From contig JAHEWK010000010.1 of assembly GCA_020740775.1 (NCBI GenBank), forward strand, positions 620,001 through 684,000: 64,000 nt of DNA. The letters run 5' to 3'. Shown piece by piece: positions 56,730-64,000 of this stretch; position 1 is the stretch's first letter; every line of letters starts with the position of its first letter. The DNA comes from Ilyonectria destructans. Taxonomy: Eukaryota > Ascomycota > Sordariomycetes > Hypocreales > Nectriaceae. The notes under the pieces were generated by a model. That model saw only the letters and a list, made by a program, of their open reading frames with translations, ran no database searches and was not told where the DNA came from. Both the position numbers and the translations under genes were made by a program.

Positions 56730-59088
56730 TTAGGGGAAGTTAATCCGCGGAACATGCAGCTGGTCTTGGTCTTCCAACTTACCCACCCCATGGCGTACCC
56801 TCTTCTCCGCCCGAGGAGCCTCCGGTGTCAGTACTTGAGGTGCCACATTAGGAGGGGTGTTCGGGATGATATCTTCCGGGTCAACAAGAAACTTGGTATT
56901 CGATTTTTCAAGCTTTTCGAGCACCTGTTGTCGATGATGGCGGTTGTAAGAGGGTCTCAGGTGTCTGTCAAGACCAGGAAGTGGAAGCAAGGCATCACGG
57001 GCCTTAATTTTTGAGCCTTTCCTACGTCTAACCCGAAACTCGGGCTGGACTGGATGTTTTGGCTTTAGAAATCCCTTCCAAGGTAACCCCGATTGCTTTG
57101 TGCCATCTTTTTGAAACTGCTTTCCGATATCTTCTCGTGGCACAGACTTGGGAGCCGGTGTGTTGGTTGATGACTTTGACCTCAGGACCAACACCTTGGG
57201 AAAAGATATCACTTCCTCAGCGATACCTTTGTCCGATTGTATGACTTGATCATATCCAGTGCAATTGTCGACAGTCTCGAGAGGCCCAGATGACGACTGC
57301 AACACTGCATCGGTCGAAAAATACTGGCTGCAGCGAAGCTCGACATTCTTCTCTGCAATTTTCGGGCTGCTCCTAAGGTTGGGCAGTTCCCACGGCATAG
57401 GCTTGAGTTCGTCTTGAGGTTTCCAGTCTGACATCATTTTGTTGTCCAGCAGTTGAAAGAATCGAAGGTATTTATCTGGAGTGCATAACCAGTTATGGCA
57501 TTCCGCACCGATCGCACTCATCCTCGCCTGAGGTACCGTCTGTAGACAGCACCATAGGAAGTTCTTGCCATCACGGGATGGCTGCTTGTGCATTTTGGCA
57601 AACGTGCTCTTGAGATACTCCTCAATGTCGCTTTGAGTCAGACGATTGATATCCTCAATGTCGGGGTCGGAACTAGATGCCAACAGGACGAGAGCCACGA
57701 TTCCCAGAGACCAAATGTCCACAGCCGACGTATGAGCTTGAGTATTTGTTAAGAATTCCCTATACTCTGTTAGATTTTGTATTCTTCCACTGACACTGGG
57801 AGATCTTGGGGACAGACGGTGCTTGGTAATTCACAGTCCCAACTTTTGTAACCATCCTGCTCCGCTGGGGAACGGCCGAGTTTCCAAAGTCTGCGAGCAT
57901 AACGCGATGGTATGCAATCTTTGGTGAATATGCCAAAAGGATATTCTCTGGTTTGAGGTCGCGGTGCACAATGCCCTTGTCGTGAAGATACCCGAGGCCA
58001 CGAACCACCTGGCGGATAATGATTCGACAGTCAAACTCTTTGACCATATCCTGGCGGTAGATGAATGACATTAGGTCACCTCCCGATGCCAGTTCGGTAA
58101 AGGTATATCTGCAAGGAGTTGGTTCAGTTCGCTCTTGGTTGAAATGGAAAGCCACTGACAGTGAATGTGGGGACCTAATCGTGTCGATATAGCGCAGGAT
58201 ATTTGGCTGCGACCCAGTCAGCTCAAGCGTAAACAGGATGAACGATAGAACCCACGTGTCGCAGTTGCCGCAGGATGTCTGCCTCTTGAAACTTGCGTCG
58301 TAACTCTTCTTGGGCGTTTTTTCCTTGGAGTCTGTCCAGGTTAACCAGTTTACACACCAGTTGCTTCTTTGTTACGGTATCGATAGCCAAATGAACGACA
58401 GCCTCTGCGCCTTGGCCGAGGCAGCGGTTGGTCAAGACATACTTGTCTTCGAAAAGCTTAAATGGTCAGCGGTCAATACCAGAGTCTCGAGGGCATTGTG
58501 ATCCGGTCATACCTTGGACTCCTCCAGCTGGAGGCTGTCAAGATCATGGCGAGGCGGTGGTCGTTCTTGAACAACAACGAACGTCCAGTAGGGGCGGATT
58601 TCAATGCTATCGCCATCTTGCAGCAGGTAACCAGGGGATATCCTTGGCCCTATCCCGATCAAGTCACCATTGACGTACGTTCCGTTGGACGACTTTCGAT
58701 CGCGGACGTAGATATAGTTGATGGTTGGCTCGTAAGTGATGACATAAACTTCACAGTGGTTTCGCGAGACGGAATAGTCTGGGTCGTTGTCGACTGTGAG
58801 AGTGCTAGGATGGTGAGCAACTCATAAGTAGGAGAGCCATACGATTCATACTTTGATCGTGGGTCCCGTCCAATCTTGAAGATGTCTCGATGCCAAATGG
58901 GGAGCAATTCTAATTGTGAGTTAGAGGAGCCACCCAGAAGTGGAGAATGAGACACAATTCTCTATGGAATCAGGCGGATCACGGAAATGCCTACGCTGAG
59001 ATTGATTTTGACTTCGGCTGTCGACGAGACAGATGTATGCTGCCGGAACCTCGTTTTGCACCACTTGGGCCGGTTCTTCGACGTCCAT
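56730..59088 (-). CDS. FHA-domain Ser/Thr kinase, Chk2/Mek1-like
   Basis: Seven proposed exons (59088-58995, 58909-58852, 58804-58513, 58456-58256, 58206-58160, 58108-57814, 57764-56730) give 673 aa. An N-terminal FHA domain (about residues 15-135) shows IFKIGRDPRSNTLTVDNDPD and then SVSRNHCEVYV and KSSNGTYVNG, the phosphothreonine-binding residues. A kinase domain follows (about 150-430) with GQGAEAVVHL, Lys184 in LVCKLV, HRDLKPEN with Asp281, and ADFG with Asp304. FHA plus kinase is the layout of Rad53/Chk2 and the meiotic kinase Mek1, so a checkpoint or recombination role is likely; which one is unclear. The join of exons 6 and 7 is a problem: the only frame-keeping splice (donor GTCCCC, acceptor CAGAG) gives QAPSYREF in place of APE, so either the model or the gene is abnormal there. 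The basic C-terminal tail (about 440-673) is unrecognised. Confidence 0.72.
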
Positions 59089-59689
59089 CTCCGATCTCAC
59101 TTGAGACGTGAATGCGCGGTCTTCAATCGTGTAAGTGCCCTGGAGAGGTTAATAGGGAGAAAATGGTTCGTAGCAGGTCCGTGAAACGCGGTAGATGATG
59201 CTGGCGTCGCTTCAGCCTCGTGTAGAATTGAGAGAAGTGCGATTGAGCTTGCAGATTCTTCACAATGGCCATTTGCAGATCCAAACCGCCTGCTCAGGCC
59301 GACAACAGTCGTTCCTTCCCTTGGCGAAGCAAGTGCACAGTGCTTTATACAGTGTACTAAGCGCCTTGTTCAAAATGCACTGTGTTGACCTGCAGCTTGC
59401 GCGCAAAATTCCGGCGGGGTAGTCACGTGCACCCTGGGGGTTGTGTGCCCTACTATGACCTTGCTTAAGCTCTACAAATCTCCCCTCCTTCTCTTAGAGT
59501 TGTTCCTTATCCCAACACGATTCTCATCCACGGACCAGTAAGCAGCTCCCCCATGCTATGCGTTGGGCGCAACGGGCAACTCGATTCGAAATGGGCATTG
59601 AGCGACCAGCTCAACCATTCTGATTGACTTGTCCCTGTGCCGGCGCAAAGAAACCGACCTGGTACTAACATCGCGTGACAGAGTTCAAG
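59089..59689. promoter_or_regulatory. Divergent promoter, FHA kinase and rpl41, with a 5' UTR intron
   Basis: This region separates two start codons pointing away from each other. A CT-rich start region lies at about 59480-59525. A likely intron within the rpl41 leader runs 59538-59681 (donor CCA then GTAAGC, branch TACTAAC, acceptor GTGACAG), ending eight bases before the rpl41 ATG. This arrangement is common in fungal ribosomal-protein genes. Confidence 0.6.
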
Positions 59690-59822
59690 ATGAGAGCCAA
59701 ATGGAGAAAGAAGCGTGTTCGCCGCCTCAAGCGCAAGAGAAGAAAGATGCGTGCTCGCTCGTGAGTAGCACCGTTGCTATCCCCAGGCTACTGTCACTAA
59801 CCTTGGCCCTCGCAGGAAATAA
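59690..59822 (+). CDS. rpl41: Ribosomal protein eL41, 25 aa
   Basis: Two exons (59690-59760 and 59816-59822) encode the 25-residue, almost entirely basic protein eL41, one of the smallest eukaryotic proteins, which forms a single helix bridging the two ribosomal subunits. The product reads MRAKWRKKRVRRLKRKRR and continues KMRARSK, with no mismatch to the near-invariant family sequence as I remember it. The intron is 55 nt with donor GTGAGT, a CTAAC branch and acceptor CGCAG. The last exon is 7 nt, holding one base of the final Ser, the Lys codon and the stop. The gene is too short and too split to appear as an open frame of normal length. A further intron lies in the 5' UTR, and the promoter side faces the FHA kinase gene. 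Confidence 0.95.
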
Positions 59823-60834
59823 ACAACTCGCCCCACAACCTGACTCGACTCATCTTGCATGATGTTACGATTTCACACGCCTGAACGACTTCTATGAAGC
59901 TGGTGCTGGGCACTCTCTATTTCGACGCCTTGGAATCTTCCGTTGGGATTTGACTTTGGAATCACGTCAGGTGGCTGAACCCCGCACACGATCGGCTCTC
60001 GGTGGTCACATGGGATATCATGAAGGATGGGATTGGCAATTGGAAGGTCGGGAAAAGGACGGTGTTTAGATCAACGAATACCACAAGGCTAAATGCCATT
60101 GCAAAACGCACTCAAACTTGAAATGGCCTTGCTTGACAAGCAAACCGCCGAATTTCGCCTGTCGCCCATTGTGATGTGTGCATTTTGGCCTGGGGATGTC
60201 CAACAGCCGAGCTTGGGAGCTTCAGCTCTCCACCTTTGGTGGGCCTTGGCCCTAGCGCCCTGGTTTCGTGCCGATTTTGTTCATGTCGTGCGACTTCTGA
60301 GAGAAGCCTTCTCGCTGCGCCACAAGAAAGAGCTGTGTGGGAGTTCAATGTTTAGTGGAGCAATTCAGCCTGAGATGTATTCGCATTTTGTGGGTGTTTC
60401 ATGAGGAGATTGAGAAATTGCTTGCAATTGCTTGCAACACTGCAATTGAACACGACTGGCATGAAAACAAGGCCGCAACCAACACATGTTTCATCCAATT
60501 ATCTCCTCACTAAGTTCAGCTCATGTTGCAGCAGCCTTAGTCGGGTCAAACGTGCATTAGATATTGGATGCTGGATACTATGTACAGTTATCTCGTTTGA
60601 GAGCACCTAAGAGATGCAGGACAACCCACAAGTGACGTCGAGTTGAACCAGCTGTGTGTGTGTGTCTGTACCTAGGTACCCAGGTACTTGCCTTGGTGGG
60701 GTTCCTTTCACCGCCCCGGCAAAACAACGGCTTCTAGCTTTCTGCCACTCCCGGTCAAAAAAATTTGGGCGACGGCCCCATCCCACCTCTCGAATTGGCA
60801 GATCCAACGGTAACGACGACGAGGACAATTGACC
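59823..60834. other. Spacer between rpl41 and rpa49
   Basis: This has the 3' UTR of rpl41 and the promoter of rpa49. A GT microsatellite (about 60653-60664) runs into CTAGGTACCCAGGTAC at 60672-60687. No gene is supported; the frames at 60093-60404 overlap on both strands. Confidence 0.6.
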
Positions 60835-62282
60835 ATGGCCCAAGTCAGCGCCAAGAAGCGCAAGAGAGATGGCGAGTCGGCCGTAAAGCCGAAGAAGAAG
60901 GTCGCGATCGATGCGCCCCCAGCAACAGCTGCCGTTTCCTCGGTTCTTCGCCCCAAGTTCTGCCCTCCGGTGATAGGTAGGATTCCGCTTCGAGGTTTGA
61001 CAAACTGCACAATGCTAATGGATGAACGATAGCCACTGCTCCCGGATTCCAAATTCCTACCAATATCCCTTTCCAGTCGTACGCGCCGAAGAATGACGCC
61101 AAATCGAAATCGAAGCAGGCCAAGTCCGCCGGAGAGAAGGACTTCCTGCTCCACTCGACGGCACACCGAAGTCTGGACTACACAGTCAAGACGGAGGCTC
61201 CCAGAGGCGCCAAGCCCGCGCTGAACCACTTCATCGGCATCTATGACCCAAAGACAGGCAAGCTCCAGGTGGTGGAGGCCAAGAAGATGGTGATTCGAGG
61301 AACGGTGCGAGCAAAGCAGGCCTCCGAGGCAGCGACCGGCGAGGGCAACGCCAAACAGGTATGGCTATCGCACCATGGGACGAAAATGATCAAATGGACT
61401 AACCAGACACAGAGCATGCTAGCACTCAGGACCGATCTCGGACAAACGTTTGGTACGAAGAAGGCCAGGAAGGCCATCCAGGAGAACGTCATGAATGCAA
61501 TCGCCCCCCAGAGGAAGGCTGGAGACTTGCCGACCAAGATCGATGCGGCATCTCGCGCGATGTTGGACACTGTGGGAGAGATTACGTCGACCATGGCGTC
61601 AAGAGAGGAGTTGCAGGCCGTGGTGGACGAGGCCAAGCCCGTTCCTATTCCCAACGTGGACGCGACGGAGATCCAAGACGTCTACGACCCCAAGAGAATT
61701 ATTGGTGCGGATATTCTCAACTTGGTGCCAATTCGAGAATGGCAGGAGAAGGTGCGACATAAGGAGGGCATCTCAATTCCGTCACGGTTCGTAGCTGCAC
61801 GGGTCAACGCCATTGCGAGCAACGATGATGAGGATGGAGTGACGCGACTCCGAGTGCTGCGGTACTTCGCCTTTGTCCTGCTCTTTTATCTTCACAGCAA
61901 GCCTGGCAAGGTCCGAGGCACTCGATCACTGCCCTCGCGAGAGAAGCTGAGGGAAGTTCTCGCGCCGGCACCTGAGGCGGTCATCGAGAACATCCGACGC
62001 AAGTTCTCGGATGCGGGCCAAATGCGAAAATTCCACATCGACCTGCTGATAACCCACTGCTGCACGTTTGCCTGCATCATCGATAACTTTGAGGTGGACA
62101 CACAGAACCTGCGAGACGACCTGAAGCTGGACCAGAAGACGATAAACCAGTACTTCCACGAGATTGGCGGTCGGGTGAAGCCGGTTGTCAACAGGGAACT
62201 AAAGACGACGGTACAGCTGGCGCGACTGACGCTGCCTCTGAACTTCCCCAAGCAGAGGCACATCGCCCCTAAGCGACGGTAG
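60835..62282 (+). CDS. rpa49: RNA polymerase I subunit RPA49
   Basis: Three exons (60835-60976, 61033-61358, 61413-62282) give 445 aa. A49 forms a TFIIF-like heterodimer with A34.5 on RNA polymerase I in the nucleolus and helps initiation, elongation and RNA cleavage. The N-terminal dimerisation part (about residues 15-160) opens with a Lys-rich nuclear signal (KKRKRD, KPKKK) and has FLLHSTAHRSLDY and NHFIGIYDPKTGKLQVVEAK. The linker contains FGTKKARKAIQE. The C-terminal tandem winged-helix part (about 265-445) has LRVLRYFAFVLLFYLHS and a final basic tail. A49-family order is complete. Intron 2 has two in-frame acceptors six bases apart (AACCAG at 61406 and ACACAG at 61412); I chose the second because the first is too close to the CTAAC branch site. 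Confidence 0.93.
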
Positions 62283-62915
62283 AAGTGTGTCGATGAGGAG
62301 GCACAATACATTGCTCATTAGGGGGGACGCCCCTCTGAACAGTCGTATTCAGACCCGAGGCGTTAAAATACAATGAAAACGACTTTTAGTCGAATAGGAA
62401 GGAGAGTTGCTGCACATAGAGAACTGCGTATGTCTTGATGGCATGGCTTCTGGGTTGGATCAATAGCTGATCACTTGCTGAGCGGGTTTATATGGGCTGG
62501 GTTGACGGCTTAAGTTATCACTTATTACCAAATACATATCACAATGTTTTTGATAACTCGAGGAGAGACAATAATGCACCGATAATCCTTGGCATAATTC
62601 TACTGATTCATTAGCGTGGCTGCGTTGCGTTTTGTGCCGGCTAGAATCAATCATAACGGACCCCGGATTGTGCAAGCCCCGCAACCGATCAGGCCGAAAC
62701 CGAGGCAACTCGGGGCCGGAGTGTGGGGAACCATGTCACCACATCGGGGAGTAAGAGTCCCATCACCTAAATTGCCCTCGGTTACCCTGTACAAATAATA
62801 ACACTACTTCTCACTCTCTCAATTCGCTTTTCTCATTTCATCTTGCTTCATACTCATAGATTTCCACTTGTATCCTCCTCAGTTTGAATATCAGAGTGTT
62901 TGATCCGCCGCAACC
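62283..62915. other. Spacer between rpa49 and the isomerase gene
   Basis: This has the rpa49 3' region, then a CT-rich promoter and leader (62800-62890) for the next gene. No other feature is seen. Confidence 0.6.
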
Positions 62916-63876
62916 ATGTCAGAGGACTCCGTTATCAATCTCGAATACCGCGGCCGAGTCGCCGTGCTCACCATCGACAATGACCGCAAGCTCAACTCGA
63001 TGGGGCTGACGCAATATTACGACCTCGCCCAGAAGATGCGCGAGATTGCGACCCACGATGAGGTTTTCATCACGGTTATCCTGGCCAAGGGCCGCTACTT
63101 TTCCGCGTACGTCCTTTCTTGCTTATTGCTTGTGTATCCATCGCCCCTTTGCCCCAAGGCATTGGGAGGTCGGGTTGGGAAGATGACTGCGCATATACAA
63201 ACCAGAAAAAGATATGAACTGGTCAACACTCGCTAACACATTCAATAGAGGTGCTGACGTTTCTCTCGCCGAAAACGCGCCAACAAGCGGCCCTGACATG
63301 CACAAGCACTGGCTCCAATCCTTCGCAGCCTTTAATCTCAACATCACCCACGCCTTCACCACACACCCCAAGATCCTCGTCGTCGGCCTCAATGGGCCCG
63401 TCATCGGCCTGACCGCTGCCCTCATTGCCTTCGCCGACTTCATCTACGCCGCGCCCCATACCTTCTTGCTCACACCGTTTTCCTCGCTGGGTCTTGTTGC
63501 CGAGGGCGGTGCCTCCCGCGCGCTGGTCACCCGTCTCGGCATCGCAAAGGCCAACGAGGCGCTAATCATGAGCCGCCGGCTGTCGGCGCAGGAGCTTGAG
63601 CGGTGCGGGTTTGTGAATGCCATCTTCGAGGTCGGCAAGGGCGAGGACGAGAAGTTCCGCGGGCTGGTGATGAAGGAAGTGGATGAGCGCCTCGGAGAAC
63701 ATCTGATCGGCGAGAGCCTGATCGAGATCAAGAAGCTGATCCGGAAGCCGGAGCTGGAAACAATCCACAACCAGAACGTGCATGAGGTCTTTGCCGGTCT
63801 GGAGCGGTTCATGAAGGGGGTACCGCAGGAGGAGTTTCGCAAGGTTGCGAGTGGTGCCAAGAGACATAAGCTGTGA
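62916..63876 (+). CDS. eci1: Peroxisomal delta3,delta2-enoyl-CoA isomerase
   Basis: Two exons (62916-63106 and 63249-63876) encode 272 aa, the usual length. It belongs to the crotonase fold (enoyl-CoA hydratase/isomerase) and probably shifts the 3-trans or 3-cis double bond of unsaturated acyl-CoA to the 2-trans form for beta-oxidation. The oxyanion-hole parts are VILAKGRYFSAGADVSLAE and LVVGLNGPVIGLTAALIAF. FLLTPFSSLGLVAEGGASRA carries the region of the catalytic Glu. The protein ends in HKL, a variant of the peroxisomal targeting signal PTS1 (yeast Eci1 ends in HRL). No mitochondrial presequence is seen. Another enoyl-CoA isomerase-like activity cannot be ruled out. The exons join within the GAG motif with frame kept. 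Confidence 0.9.
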
Positions 63877-64000
63877 GAAGTTGTAGACCAGAGAAGCGAT
63901 GTGCATCCGCAGGGAAACCAAGATAGACAAAGGGGCTTCATGTATGATTATGATACAAGATACAGAGCTCATTAGAGTAGCAAAGGAAGCGAGGCGAACC

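Overview
The window reads as nuclear DNA of a filamentous ascomycete, most likely a sordariomycete of hypocrealean type; that placement rests on remembered family resemblance, not on a search. Supporting signs are short spliceosomal introns (about 45-100 nt, GTRNGT donors, CTAAC-type branch sites, YAG acceptors), pyrimidine-rich leaders in front of start codons, near-balanced base composition, and fungal-specific gene forms: a trifunctional TrpC, a Sac7-type RhoGAP, a group I G-alpha ending in CGLI and an Atg1 kinase. No prokaryotic gene, CRISPR array, intact transposon or rRNA is visible, and no tRNA could be found by eye.

Layout. 1-6.5 kb is gene-poor, with two possible decayed or orphan minus-strand frames. 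7.8-9.1 kb holds a heterotrimeric G-protein alpha gene behind a 1.3-kb leader with no ATG. 10.5-11.0 kb has a stop-ridden relic that keeps an intron. 11.2-28.1 kb is a compact housekeeping block: a cysteine-rich DUF3716-like protein (-), cdc123 (-), cwc21 (+), the Use1 SNARE (+), a BRCT protein (-), trpC (-) and nup188 (+). tim9 (-) follows at 29 kb. 29.2-34.5 kb is sparse, with two tentative micro-genes, an AT-rich island, a CCACTGGA-type repeat field and the leader of a RhoGAP gene (34.5-37.5 kb). GPI10 mannosyltransferase (-) and ornithine aminotransferase (+) come next. 43.7-51.4 kb is almost empty except for simple repeats, a GGTACCT cluster and the long leader of atg1 (51.4-54.5 kb). The right end has an orphan zinc-cluster-like protein, an FHA-domain kinase (-), the 25-residue ribosomal protein eL41, the RNA polymerase I subunit RPA49, and a peroxisomal enoyl-CoA isomerase.

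The genes do not form one pathway. They cover signalling (G-alpha, RhoGAP, FHA kinase), ribosome synthesis (RPA49, eL41, Cdc123 for eIF2), trafficking and membranes (Use1, Nup188, Tim9, Gpi10), amino-acid metabolism (TrpC, ornithine aminotransferase), autophagy (Atg1) and beta-oxidation. I see no cluster that amounts to a new biological system. The points most worth a second look are the atg1 leader (ATG-free for 1.1 kb except for one 13-codon uORF, with five GGTACCT sites just upstream), the unresolved splice junction at the APE position of the FHA kinase, the very short coding exons of tim9 and eL41, the orphan zinc-cluster-like protein, and the relics at 0.4-1.2 kb and 10.5-11.0 kb. All exon boundaries were placed by hand and checked for reading-frame continuity.
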